17,511 bases of DNA from Methanobacteriaceae archaeon (GCA_030693105.1 JAUYBK010000137.1:1-17511); one strand, 5' to 3'; positions 1 to 5,996 are shown, numbered from the stretch's first letter. Notes: generated by a model not told the origin, from the letters alone. Translations and numbers: made by a program.

Positions 1-2
1 AA

Positions 3-347
3 TTAACCGGTGATAATATAGATATATTCTTTTCCTTCGCAATAATCTCCGTTGTAATGGCAAATAATTTCGATTCCACCCATATTAACCTGATCTTGTG
101 CCCAATCATCAAGCCCTTCGATCGTTTCTTCATTGGCGACTGCCATTCTCCACAGATATTCGTCATCAGTGAGCTGTTTAAGTGCTTCCTGTTCTGCATC
201 ATCATAAGACGCAAATATTGTTAAATCGTGCCCCGGAAAACTTGCCTCGCTCCTCCTTACCCCCGCTTCTATTATTATATCTTCTTCGTCATCTACATCA
301 AATAGTTTTAATATTTCTTCTCTCATGATACAAGTATCCATCTCCAT
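3..347 (-). CDS. hypothetical acidic protein, 114 aa
   Basis: I do not recognise a function. The protein is strongly acidic, with an Asp/Glu-rich N-terminal third (DVDDEEDIIIE at about 17-27) and a helical middle (SYDDAEQEALKQL, then WRMAVANEETIEGLDDWAQ). It ends in a beta-like tail (HYNGDYCEGKEYIYIITG). The FASYDDAEQEAL...DDWAQ arrangement reminds me of small hypothetical proteins in phage accessory regions, from memory only. The start is chosen because AGGGGGT lies 7-8 nt upstream of this ATG; later in-frame ATGs (residues 3 and 8) have no such site. It begins 1 nt after the stop of the upstream 74-aa gene, so the two are probably translated from one message. It has no TATA cassette of its own. 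Confidence 0.75.
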   Translation of the reverse strand: MEMDTCIMREEILKLFDVDDEEDIIIEAGVRRSEASFPGHDLTIFASYDDAEQEALKQLTDDEYLWRMAVANEETIEGLDDWAQDQVNMGGIEIICHYNGDYCEGKEYIYIITG

Positions 348-348
348 T

Positions 349-573
349 TTAATACCCCCTTTTTTCTACTTGGAAAGTTGCAATTAGTGCTTTTACTCCG
401 GCGTATGGTCTTTTTTCTCGTATAAGAACTTGCCCGTTTGTGTTTTCTATTTCGATCTCTTCTGTGGAGGTTGCTATTTCTGTATCTGAAAGATCGGGGT
501 TAAGATAAATAAAAAACCCTCTTCCTTCAAGTTGGCACTCTCTCAATTTTTTAATTATTTTTTTTAATTCCAT
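349..573 (-). CDS. hypothetical protein, 74 aa
   Basis: Function unknown. It opens with a basic helix (MELKKIIKKLRE), passes through a beta-rich stretch with FFIYLNPDL and an acidic strand EEIEIEN, and ends basic (FQVEKRGY). A longer reading frame starts 11 codons upstream, but that ATG sits inside the TATA box of the promoter cassette. I therefore place the start at the ATG preceded by TAGGTGTAAAA (SD at about 578-583). Downstream, the 114-aa gene follows after 1 nt, suggesting a two-gene transcription unit. Confidence 0.75.
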   Translation of the reverse strand: MELKKIIKKLRECQLEGRGFFIYLNPDLSDTEIATSTEEIEIENTNGQVLIREKRPYAGVKALIATFQVEKRGY

Positions 574-577
574 TTTT

Positions 578-616
578 ACACCTACACTTATTCTATAAGT
601 CATCATATATAAACCT
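578..616 (-). promoter_or_regulatory. archaeal-type promoter and SD cassette for the 74-aa gene
   Basis: Minus strand reads AGGTTTATATATGATG (TATA box around 606-613), then a T/A-rich spacer and TAGGTG (SD) before the ATG at 573. The order and spacing match the other cassettes on this strand. Confidence 0.7.
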
Positions 617-622
617 TTGCTT

Positions 623-982
623 TTACATTTCTGATAACTTGATCTTATGATATACCGTTTCCCCTTTCAGTATTTCAAAACCATTCTCACGAAAAACTAT
701 TTTAAATATCTCCCCAAAATCATTTGTAAGGGTTAAGGTTCCCCTGATCTTTAACTCTGCAAATTTCGGTATCCATATATCGTAATCTTGAAGACGAACA
801 TAAGCATCATGGATATCTAACCAGTATAGGGGCTTTGGATCACTTGTCATTAAATCTTTTGAGATTACCGAATTTTTATAAAAGGGATTTTCTCCAATTT
901 CTCCTAATTGAATTAAAAAATTATTTGCTATTTCTTCATCTTCAAACCATAGATCGCTATTGATCATATATCCATATGTCAT
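623..982 (-). CDS. hypothetical protein, 119 aa
   Basis: Function not recognised. It begins MTYGYMINSDLWFEDEEIANNFL, continues with a region rich in aromatic residues (PLYWLDIHDAYVRLQDYDIWIPKF) and ends with alternating hydrophobic strands (RGTLTLTNDFGEIFKIVF, then GFEILKGETVYHKIKL). It looks like a small soluble alpha/beta protein with no membrane segment. The frame is open seven codons further upstream, but AAGGTGAAAAA lies directly before the ATG at 982 and is the same SD used by neighbouring genes, so I choose that start. It is the last gene before the long non-coding stretch 1004-1697. Confidence 0.75.
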   Translation of the reverse strand: MTYGYMINSDLWFEDEEIANNFLIQLGEIGENPFYKNSVISKDLMTSDPKPLYWLDIHDAYVRLQDYDIWIPKFAELKIRGTLTLTNDFGEIFKIVFRENGFEILKGETVYHKIKLSEM

Positions 983-1012
983 TTTTTCACCTTTATCCTT
1001 CAATTTTCCCCG

Positions 1013-1029
1013 TTCCCTATATATGGGAA
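1013..1029 (-). promoter_or_regulatory. TATA-like element flanked by TTCCC/GGGAA arms
   Basis: TTCCC-TATATAT-GGGAA: five-base arms are perfectly complementary around a TATATAT core, about 35 nt upstream of the ATG at 982. It probably serves as the TATA box of the 119-aa gene. The symmetric arms could bind a dimeric regulator; that is inference. Confidence 0.4.
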
Positions 1030-1195
1030 AATTCTTTTAGGGGTATATTTATTGGAGTCCTTCGTTTAAGTGCAAGACCCTTTATTTAAAATGGTTGAAC
1101 CCTGGGAGGTATCAGTATAATGATGCGACTCTCCCTTTATTCTTACCCCGGGACTTGTGTTTAATTTCTTTTTGATATTTTTATTTATCTTTTTT

Positions 1196-1275
1196 TGGTT
1201 CGCATAAAATTATTTTGGTTCGTACAAGATTTTTGTGGTTCGCATAAAATTATTTTGGTTCGCATAAAATTATTT
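1196..1275. repeat. 20-bp tandem repeat, 4 units
   Basis: The unit TGGTTCGCATAAAATTATTT occurs at 1196-1215, 1236-1255 and 1256-1275 without change. The second unit (1216-1235) is a diverged copy beginning TGGTTCG. The exact 20-bp period is close to two helical turns, so a bound protein would lie on one DNA face. Confidence 0.9.
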
Positions 1276-1286
1276 TTCCCTTTTTT

Positions 1287-1375
1287 GGCAAGAACTTGTC
1301 CTTTTTTTCTACCGTAGACTTTTTTTTCTTTTTTTTCGGCAAGAACTTGTCCTTTTTTTCTACCGTAGACTTTTT
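1287..1375. repeat. direct repeat of about 38 bp, two copies 51 bp apart
   Basis: GGCAAGAACTTGTCC, a T7 run, CTACCGTAGAC and T5 occur at 1287-1324 and again at 1338-1375. Each copy contains the short inverted motif CAAG-AA-CTTG. The T-rich spacer also resembles itself. Confidence 0.9.
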
Positions 1376-1411
1376 CCCTCCTACAATACGTTTTAATATT
1401 TCTTTTTGGTT

Positions 1412-1525
1412 CTAAGAATTTAAAACCTTTATTGTTCGATTAACCCCTTCTCTATTCTCCGATTTTTTTCTGAGTTCTCTCCATCTCTTAATTGTAGTTT
1501 GTCCGGTTTTAGTTCCCCCCTTCAT
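1412..1525 (-). CDS. possible small basic protein, 37 aa
   Basis: An open frame of 37 codons gives a very basic peptide (TIKRWRELRKKSENR in the middle, ending TIKVLNS). The frame is open for about 20 further codons upstream (reading LRTLKIANREQPDPAG) but has no ATG, GTG or TTG start there that I could find. The only SD-like bases, GGCAGGG, sit directly against the ATG. The composition looks coding-like and it lies downstream of the 52-aa membrane-peptide gene on the same strand. The weak start signal and the overlap with the CGATTTTAAG boxes keep this a low-confidence call. Confidence 0.25.
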   Translation of the reverse strand: MKGGTKTGQTTIKRWRELRKKSENREGVNRTIKVLNS

Positions 1526-1553
1526 CCCTGCCGGGTCTGGCTGTTCTCTGTTT

Positions 1554-1652
1554 GCGATTTTAAGCGTTCTAAGTGCCTGAATTTAGAGCATTTTAAGACC
1601 TTTAAATCGATTTTAAAGCCCTTAGAGGGCGTTTTGAACGAACGATTTTAAG
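1554..1652. repeat. four CGATTTTAAG-like boxes
   Basis: Copies are at about 1555-1564 (CGATTTTAAG), 1588-1597 (GCATTTTAAG), 1608-1617 (CGATTTTAAA) and 1643-1652 (CGATTTTAAG). They are spaced roughly 34, 19 and 35 bp apart. They may be iteron-like protein-binding sites; this is a pattern reading only. Confidence 0.45.
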
Positions 1653-1697
1653 AGCGAATAAGCTCCATCGGGGCATAGATAACTCGTTTTAGCCCAT

Positions 1698-1856
1698 TTA
1701 AGGCGTTTTCCTGCCTTTTTCACTCTTTTTTTGTGTGTAAATATAAAGCATTAAGAAGCCCCCGAATAATAATAAGCCCTCCCACCGGTACGCTAAGAAG
1801 AAAAAGGGGATGGCGAATAGCCATAAACCTAAATCCTCTTTTGTTCGTGGGTTCAT
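1698..1856 (-). CDS. small two-helix membrane protein, 52 aa
   Basis: Translates to a 52-residue peptide with two hydrophobic stretches, LWLFAIPFFFLAY (about 11-23) and LLLFGGFLMLYIY (about 28-40), separated by the short charged turn RWEG. It ends in the basic tail KKSEKGRK. This predicts a helical hairpin in the membrane. Its ATG overlaps the TGA of the ring-nuclease gene as ATGA, so the two are translationally coupled. Small viral hairpin membrane proteins can be holin-like or can interfere with host membrane sensors; neither role can be chosen from sequence. Coupling to a putative anti-CRISPR makes a counter-defence role possible, for instance against membrane-bound effectors of type III systems, but that is inference. 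Confidence 0.7.
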   Translation of the reverse strand: MNPRTKEDLGLWLFAIPFFFLAYRWEGLLLFGGFLMLYIYTQKKSEKGRKTP

Positions 1857-2167
1857 AGTTCAACCCGTAAATATTTGAACTCCGAACCCTCCGGCAAGAC
1901 CGTAACACCTTCGGGGAGTCTTCCGCCGACATACTGGGCGACGAACAACTGATCCCCCTCAGATAAGGCAACCGAAACCCTGCGGAACGGCACACATAAA
2001 CCCAGTAGGGAGGATAAAAGGGTGGCGGTGGGTTTATGCCCAACGGCAGGATAAAAGCCATGTTTTAACCCGTTTTTGAACTCTTCCCGAGAAACCTCTT
2101 CGACCCTTAAACTAGCTGGGTATTCATGAACCATCTGCAACGAAAAAGACGAAACTAAGAAGATCAT
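1853..2167 (-). CDS. DUF1874/AcrIII-1-like ring nuclease (putative type III anti-CRISPR)
   Basis: The 104-aa product matches, from memory, the pattern of the viral DUF1874 family (SIRV1 gp29/AcrIII-1, STIV B116). It has an N-terminal strand and loop (FSLQMVHEYPA), then EVSREEFKNGL, the signature AVGHKPTATLLSSLLG with His44, PFRRVSVALSEGDQLFV, and RLPEG (Arg83, Glu86). Known members are homodimers that cut cyclic tetra-adenylate, the second messenger of type III CRISPR, and so switch off Csx1/Can-type effectors. The His and the Arg/Glu pair correspond to residues I recall as active-site positions. The length fits the family (about 110 aa). The start at 2167 overlaps the upstream TGA as ATGA and has GAGGGATGG just before it; an ATG two codons earlier is less well placed. 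The downstream 52-aa membrane gene overlaps its stop. Confidence 0.8.
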   Translation of the reverse strand: MIFLVSSFSLQMVHEYPASLRVEEVSREEFKNGLKHGFYPAVGHKPTATLLSSLLGLCVPFRRVSVALSEGDQLFVAQYVGGRLPEGVTVLPEGSEFKYLRVEL

Positions 2168-2397
2168 AGCCATCCCTCGATCTTCGCCATGAACTCAGTA
2201 AACGGCAACCGCTTACCTTTGTCCGGTTCGATGCTGTTAAGATGCCGTCCGGTGGTCGTTCCCCACTCATTAACCGAAACAAACAGTTCACCGTCCGGAC
2301 ACCTAACCGCCACGATCTGATCATAGCTAAATACGAACTCAGTGCCGTCCTTAATAACAGTTGTCATTTTATTATTAAACTCTCTCTTAATCATCAT
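2164..2397 (-). CDS. small hypothetical protein, 77 aa, with TTTGRHLN motif
   Basis: Function unknown. After a short basic N-terminus (MMIKREFNNK) it is mainly beta: TTVIKDGTEFVFSYDQIVAV, then CPDGELFVSVNEWGTTTGRHLN, and a C-terminal helix (FTEFMAKIEGWL). The pattern of a strand, an aromatic residue, then TTTGRH recalls small hypothetical proteins in phage accessory regions; I cannot name a family. The start at 2397 (ATGATG) is preceded by GGGAGATAGG. An internal ATG at codon 11 has no better site. It is the first gene of a three-gene ATGA-coupled unit with the ring nuclease and the 52-aa membrane peptide, so it may share the counter-defence role. Confidence 0.75.
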   Translation of the reverse strand: MMIKREFNNKMTTVIKDGTEFVFSYDQIVAVRCPDGELFVSVNEWGTTTGRHLNSIEPDKGKRLPFTEFMAKIEGWL

Positions 2398-2438
2398 AAA
2401 TACCTATCTCCCATGTTTTTACCCGAAAAAGAAAATAG

Positions 2439-2777
2439 TTAATCTTCGTCGATAATACCAAGATCAACCATAAAGCTTATATCCTCGGCGTCCATCCCAT
2501 CCCGGTCTAAATCTGCCAGTTCGTCCTTGAACCCCTCTGCCCCGGAGTAGGGGAGAGTATAGAAAGATTCTAACTCTTCCCCGTTCATCATAGCGACCTC
2601 ATGCTCACTATTCGTTAAGAAGACATAGCTAGAATGTCTATTCATCATAATAGTTACGTCGTCGTTAGTGAAGTCTTCCGGAAGCCCGCCTTCAACCCAG
2701 GCGGTTAAGAGGTCTTTCGCCATTACGATTTCCCTATATCCAAATTTACTTAGGTCTGTCGTCGTTATATCATACAT
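2439..2777 (-). CDS. hypothetical acidic protein, 112 aa
   Basis: Function not recognised. The N-terminal half includes LSKFGYREIVMAKDLLTAWVEGGLPEDF; the middle has VTIMMNRHSSYVFLTNSEHEVAMMNGEELESFY, which looks like a beta hairpin followed by a helix. The last 30 residues are very acidic (DELADLDRDGMDAEDISFM). There is no membrane segment. The start is set by TAGGTGT 6-7 nt upstream and a TATA box at about 2812-2819. The following 77-aa gene begins 41 nt after the stop and has its own SD, so the promoter here may also drive the ring-nuclease unit. Confidence 0.75.
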   Translation of the reverse strand: MYDITTTDLSKFGYREIVMAKDLLTAWVEGGLPEDFTNDDVTIMMNRHSSYVFLTNSEHEVAMMNGEELESFYTLPYSGAEGFKDELADLDRDGMDAEDISFMVDLGIIDED

Positions 2778-2780
2778 TTT

Positions 2781-2822
2781 TTTACACCTACTATTATATT
2801 TAACTTCATCCCATATAAACCT
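2781..2822 (-). promoter_or_regulatory. promoter/SD cassette upstream of 2777
   Basis: Minus strand shows AATAGGTTTATATGGGATG (TATA box around 2812-2819), then an A/T spacer and TAGGTGT (SD at about 2783-2789). It overlaps the stop codon of the upstream 228-aa gene by 2 nt. Confidence 0.6.
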
Positions 2823-3507
2823 ATTGCAACACTTTTAAAAGCCTACCGTCGAACCAATATTTAACCCCGTCGGCATAATCTAAATAGTGCCAGTCCATGG
2901 AGTAATAAATATTGGAACATATATCATATAGATCATATAAATACTCTTCACGATCACCCCCTATATCTAATAACATACTAAAAATAGTATGCAACTCATT
3001 ATAGTCCAAATCCTCTTGGGCAAGCTTCCAGTCCTCTATATCATTCGAGTAGAAACTAATAAACCCATCATAAGACGTATGTCGATCTATAATCATCTTA
3101 GTAAGTTCATCAAAATACTGATCAAAGATCTGGGCAATAAAGCTTTTATAATCTTCATCATCCACGATAACTTTAAAATAAGCCTTATCTGTTTCAAAGT
3201 TATAATATTTAGGTGAAGTTAAAAGCTCGTCGCTTTTATGTTGTAACAGGTCTTTGATTTTAAATAAATTGTATATAATCTCGTTCATTTTTTCGATAAA
3301 ATAATCATTGACTGCCGTTGAAACATCAAGCCGGTATTTTTTATAATCGTACTCTATTGTTAAACCATGGCGGGTTAAATATCCGTTAAGTGTTTCGTCG
3401 TCTTCTTCATAATTCCCGTACTCGATAGCGTTACCGCCTTCCCCTGGGCTTAAAATACTCCCATCATAAAAGCCAGTGTTTAAGGGGTTCATAATTTCAA
3501 TTTTCAT
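2821..3507 (-). CDS. hypothetical protein, 228 aa
   Basis: Function unknown. Reading along the protein: an N-terminal low-complexity segment (about 1-45), a helix with basic and hydrophobic residues (about 65-95), then YYNFETDKAYFKVIVDDED (about 101-119). Next come a helical stretch, RHTSYDGFISFYSNDIEDW (about 141-159), and a C-terminus rich in Tyr and Asp. The YYNFETD and TSYDGFISFYSN segments recall widely scattered phage/plasmid hypothetical proteins, but I know no function for them. It is soluble and acidic. The start is fixed by TTGAGGTGAAAAT immediately before the ATG and by a class A promoter cassette (TATA about 3541-3548). Confidence 0.8.
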   Translation of the reverse strand: MKIEIMNPLNTGFYDGSILSPGEGGNAIEYGNYEEDDETLNGYLTRHGLTIEYDYKKYRLDVSTAVNDYFIEKMNEIIYNLFKIKDLLQHKSDELLTSPKYYNFETDKAYFKVIVDDEDYKSFIAQIFDQYFDELTKMIIDRHTSYDGFISFYSNDIEDWKLAQEDLDYNELHTIFSMLLDIGGDREEYLYDLYDICSNIYYSMDWHYLDYADGVKYWFDGRLLKVLQ

Positions 3508-3510
3508 ATT

Positions 3511-3556
3511 TTCACCTCAATAGTATATTATAGCTTATCATATATAAACTTATCGA
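3511..3556 (-). promoter_or_regulatory. class A promoter/SD cassette for the 228-aa gene
   Basis: Minus strand: CGATAAGTTTATATATGATA (TATA about 3541-3548), then a TATAATATA-like spacer and TTGAGGTGAAAAT, followed by ATG. This is nearly the same as the cassettes at about 4571, 5181, 5819 and 6027. Confidence 0.75.
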
Positions 3557-3570
3557 TTTAAAAAAAAAGA

Positions 3571-4536
3571 TTAATAATACCCATAAATTAAAGGCTCCTT
3601 GCACCCCTTATGGTATGGCGTATCATTTTCTTTTATCTCGATATCTTTTGCAACCTGTACCCTCTTATGAATTTCACTTACTACATCCCCCTGATTAATA
3701 TGCTCCCCTTCCAATGTTAGCTGTTCACTCTCAAAGGACTTAATTTTGCTCTTAGCTTCATCATATTCTTTTTCTAAATACAATGTTCCATAATCTTTTT
3801 CTATCCATTGCACCCCGCACTCAGGACATTTAAAGATAAAGTCCCCGTCATCCCTCCCTACGTTGCCACATAATATAAGGTCTTCATAGTGCACTTTAAA
3901 AAGGTAAGGATCACTATATCCGCCCCTTATATCTGCCCCGCCATGTATTTCGATAAAAGCGTAATAATCCCCCTCATATTCAAAGCTAAAAAATTGAATT
4001 ATTTGCGATAATTCGTTGTTTTCATCTTCATAGGTATTATGCCAGAAGGGTTCTTCATAAAACGTTTTATCGTTTATCTCATTTACAAAGTTTTCTATGG
4101 TTTCATGCCAATAATTGTTTTTTTCTTCATCGCTATGTGCAAAGTTATTAAATCTCTCTCTTAATTTAAAAGTATCTTCATCTATTTTTAATAACTCATT
4201 TAAAGCTTGGTATAGATCTATCCTTATATCTATATCAAAGGACTTATACCCAGCATGGTTCGTATATTCCATTGCGCTTAAAGTAACTGATGGGCGGTCA
4301 TCCCAGTCTTTAATGAGCCGGTTACGTTGCCAATGTCTGCCATAAGCCCCGCCACTATCACACATAGATATCCCGCTATTTTCTGTTAGCATCTCAATAA
4401 GATCACAACTAACTCGCTCCTGTCCTATGTCCGGTACTTCTTTTTTATCGCATTGCCCGTTAATAGGTTGGTTGTCTGTCTTTATTGTTTCTAAGCTGTC
4501 GCTCATTCTTACTAATAAATCTACCATTCCCGTCAT
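3571..4536 (-). CDS. hypothetical protein with split zinc-ribbon-like cysteines, 321 aa
   Basis: Function unknown. Residues 58-72 contain MCDSGGAYGRHWQRN, a segment I associate from memory with phage/plasmid hypothetical proteins. The middle (about 100-215) is acidic and aromatic, with FFSFEYEGDYYAFIEIHGGADIRGGYSDPYLF in its second half. CPEC at 237-240 and HKGC at 309-312 could form one zinc site split by an insertion; Cys223 is a further candidate. There is no membrane segment. The start at 4536 follows TTGAGGTGAAAAT and has a TATA box at about 4571-4578. A nucleic-acid or protein-binding role is possible because of the putative zinc site, but nothing more can be said. Confidence 0.8.
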   Translation of the reverse strand: MTGMVDLLVRMSDSLETIKTDNQPINGQCDKKEVPDIGQERVSCDLIEMLTENSGISMCDSGGAYGRHWQRNRLIKDWDDRPSVTLSAMEYTNHAGYKSFDIDIRIDLYQALNELLKIDEDTFKLRERFNNFAHSDEEKNNYWHETIENFVNEINDKTFYEEPFWHNTYEDENNELSQIIQFFSFEYEGDYYAFIEIHGGADIRGGYSDPYLFKVHYEDLILCGNVGRDDGDFIFKCPECGVQWIEKDYGTLYLEKEYDEAKSKIKSFESEQLTLEGEHINQGDVVSEIHKRVQVAKDIEIKENDTPYHKGCKEPLIYGYY

Positions 4537-4539
4537 ATT

Positions 4540-4582
4540 TTCACCTCAATATTATATTATAGGTCATTACATATAAACTTAT
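4540..4582 (-). promoter_or_regulatory. class A promoter/SD cassette for the 321-aa gene
   Basis: Minus strand: AAGTTTATATGTAATGACC (TATA about 4571-4578), then TATAATATAATATTGAGGTG and ATG shortly after. The leader is that of class A, while the bases just after the TATA box resemble class B. Confidence 0.75.
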
Positions 4583-4586
4583 CTCA

Positions 4587-4976
4587 TTAGAGATAAATAA
4601 ATATGACCATCCCGCCGGAGTAAACTCTTACATAATCAAAATTATGAATAGTTACCTCGGATAATGGGCGACCGATCACATTCTCCCGGTCTGTGGTTTC
4701 CTTCCAATGACCTACCATTTTATCTTCCTGGTTGATCTGCAAGTTATTACAATAAAAAGAATAATCAAGTTCACCCTTAATAATGACCTTAATACTCTGA
4801 TTCATGGGAAGCTTGATCTCTAAGTAGTCCGGGGCTTCCTGGACCTCCCCCTCACATTGGAATATTAAATTATCGTGTAGTTTATGAAATCGATCAGCTA
4901 GCTGGTACTTTATCGCTTCCATTAGAATCATATCCTTCTGTTCCTTTCTTAATACTTCTTTTTTTTTATCTGCCAT
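4587..4976 (-). CDS. hypothetical protein, 129 aa
   Basis: Not recognised. It starts with a lysine-rich helix (MADKKKEVLRKEQKDMILMEAIKYQLADRFHKL, about 1-33), followed by beta-rich segments: DYLEIKLPMNQSIKVIIKGELDYSFYCNNL and, near the end, FDYVRVYSGGMVIFIYL. The C-terminus is hydrophobic but too short and beta-like to be a clear membrane helix. The SD is ATCGAGGTGAGAAT before the ATG at 4976. Unlike its neighbours it has no TATA cassette directly upstream. It begins 15 nt after the stop of the 51-aa gene at 4992-5147, so the two are probably one transcript. Confidence 0.8.
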   Translation of the reverse strand: MADKKKEVLRKEQKDMILMEAIKYQLADRFHKLHDNLIFQCEGEVQEAPDYLEIKLPMNQSIKVIIKGELDYSFYCNNLQINQEDKMVGHWKETTDRENVIGRPLSEVTIHNFDYVRVYSGGMVIFIYL

Positions 4977-4991
4977 ATTCTCACCTCGATA

Positions 4992-5147
4992 TTATAATTT
5001 TTCTATATTTTTAAAAAACTCTTCTTTGATCCGATCGGTTTCCATATACCTTAAACCTTCACTTTCATAAGCAATTAAAGTAATTTCACCGACCATAATA
5101 TCTATTAACCTTGATATTTCATTTTTTTCACTACCTTTTAATTTCAT
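4992..5147 (-). CDS. small hypothetical protein, 51 aa
   Basis: A 51-codon frame with a strong class A promoter/SD cassette. The product is charged and helical (MKLKGSEKNEISRLIDIMVGEITLIAYESEG and onwards to FFKNIEKL), with no membrane segment and no recognisable motif. The ATG at 5147 is preceded by TTGAGGTGAAAAT, identical to the leader of the 228-aa and 321-aa genes. It sits 5' of and close to the 129-aa gene and probably shares its message. Same length as another 51-aa gene at 5838-5993, but the two sequences are not obviously related. Confidence 0.75.
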   Translation of the reverse strand: MKLKGSEKNEISRLIDIMVGEITLIAYESEGLRYMETDRIKEEFFKNIEKL

Positions 5148-5150
5148 ATT

Positions 5151-5195
5151 TTCACCTCAATATTATATTATAACTCATCATATATAAACTTATTG
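5151..5195 (-). promoter_or_regulatory. class A promoter/SD cassette for the 51-aa gene at 5147
   Basis: Minus strand: AATAAGTTTATATATGATGA (TATA about 5181-5188), then a conserved A/T leader with TATTGAGGTGAAAAT and ATG. Confidence 0.75.
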
Positions 5196-5209
5196 TATAA
5201 AAAAAAGAA

Positions 5210-5785
5210 TTATACAATATTTAAATTTTCATCAAATAAAAATCCTGAGTCGATAATAACTCCCTCGACAGCTTCATCAGTTGTTAAATCCTCATAGGTT
5301 TTATTAATTATCTCAAATAAAGCATTGTTCATGTCTTGCTCGATCGCCTCTGCCTCTGATTTGATACCAGTTAAATAAAACATATCCTGGTTACCTCTTA
5401 ATGTTCCTAAGAATTCATCATTTAAGTAGTTCCAAGCCTCTTCCTTGATATCTTCATAGCTTGGTGGATATACATATAAATGTTTTTCATCATTAACGAT
5501 CTTAATAGCTTCATTAAGATAATCAATAATAAGATCATTCTCTACATAATTCTTTTTTAATACCTCTCTTATGTCCTTAAAATCATATGTTAAACTAGCT
5601 GTAAAATTATGTAGATCGAACTCTAAGCTATCTCGATCAGCGGTTAAACCATAGATGGGGAGAACTTCATTAATAAAGTCTTCCACGATATAATCCCACC
5701 ATTGATCATCTTCTACCTCAAAATACCTTAGTCTTTCAATAACTTCTTTTTTTTCATCCGGTTTTAATTCATCGTATTTTTTCAT
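5210..5785 (-). CDS. hypothetical acidic helical protein, 191 aa
   Basis: Function unknown. It is Asp/Glu-rich and mostly helical. The N-terminus reads MKKYDELKPDEKKEVIERLRYFEVEDDQWWDYIVEDFINEVL, a layout (KYDEL..., WWDYI.EDF) that I recall from phage hypothetical proteins without assigned role. A conserved-looking block YPPSYEDIKEEAWNYLNDEFLG lies at about 105-126, and the C-terminus ends FLFDENLNIV. There is no membrane segment or cysteine cluster. The start follows TTGAGGTGAAATT and a class A cassette (TATA about 5819-5826). It is a single-gene transcription unit judging by the promoters on both sides. Confidence 0.8.
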   Translation of the reverse strand: MKKYDELKPDEKKEVIERLRYFEVEDDQWWDYIVEDFINEVLPIYGLTADRDSLEFDLHNFTASLTYDFKDIREVLKKNYVENDLIIDYLNEAIKIVNDEKHLYVYPPSYEDIKEEAWNYLNDEFLGTLRGNQDMFYLTGIKSEAEAIEQDMNNALFEIINKTYEDLTTDEAVEGVIIDSGFLFDENLNIV

Positions 5786-5788
5786 AAT

Positions 5789-5832
5789 TTCACCTCAATA
5801 TTATATTATAGTTCATCATATATAAACTTATT
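5789..5832 (-). promoter_or_regulatory. class A promoter/SD cassette for the 191-aa gene
   Basis: Minus strand: AATAAGTTTATATATGATGA (TATA about 5819-5826), then TATAATATTGAGGTGAAA and ATG at 5785. The cassette almost touches the stop of the upstream 51-aa gene. Confidence 0.75.
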
Positions 5833-5837
5833 CTAAC

Positions 5838-5993
5838 TTATATTAAATTATCGTTTTCAAGTTCATAATCATATAAAAGATCGTCATCATTTAAATAAAA
5901 ATCTTTTTCTACATCTTGTTTTAAATCTTCTAGCAACCTCATTAAAAGATTTTTATTTTCGATTTCTTTTAGTCTTAATTTTCTTTTTTTCAT
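5838..5993 (-). CDS. small hypothetical protein, 51 aa
   Basis: A short frame with a full class A promoter and SD. The N-terminal half is basic and helical (MKKRKLRLKEIENKNLLMRLLEDLKQDVEK); the C-terminal half is acidic (DFYLNDDDLLYDYELENDNLI). This gives a strongly bipolar charge pattern that could suit binding a basic partner or DNA with opposite ends. No family is recognised. The ATG at 5993 follows TTGAGGTGAAATT, identical to the leader of the 191-aa gene downstream. Confidence 0.75.
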   Translation of the reverse strand: MKKRKLRLKEIENKNLLMRLLEDLKQDVEKDFYLNDDDLLYDYELENDNLI

Positions 5994-5996
5994 AAT

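Larger units (their letters stand above)
1004..1697. other. long stretch without a convincing gene; candidate origin or control region
   Basis: No reading frame with a credible start and SD spans this stretch, apart from one weak 37-codon candidate (1412-1525). It contains a 4-unit 20-bp tandem repeat, a 39-bp direct repeat spaced 51 bp, long pyrimidine runs (T7-T9) and four CGATTTTAAG-like boxes. Repeats plus AT-rich tracts in the main gene-free area of the left arm would fit a replication origin or a regulator-binding region, but nothing in the sequence proves this. Confidence 0.4.

Noticed and set aside
1121..1165. 14-codon plus-strand frame after a good GGGAGGT
   Set aside because: Very short, no plus-strand promoter, and all other genes in this arm lie on the minus strand.
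1196..1375. Possible CRISPR array
   Set aside because: The repeats are directly adjacent 20-mers or a two-copy repeat. There are no unique spacers of regular length and no cas genes.
1720..2061. 113-codon minus-strand frame overlapping the ring nuclease and the 52-aa gene
   Set aside because: It is a different frame of the same strand with Pro/Arg/Ser-rich translation and no SD. The ring nuclease frame has a clear family pattern and ATGA-linked neighbours.
2124..2324. 66-codon minus-strand frame and the plus-strand frame at 2242-2442
   Set aside because: Both are shadows of the 77-aa gene. Neither has an SD or a sensible composition.
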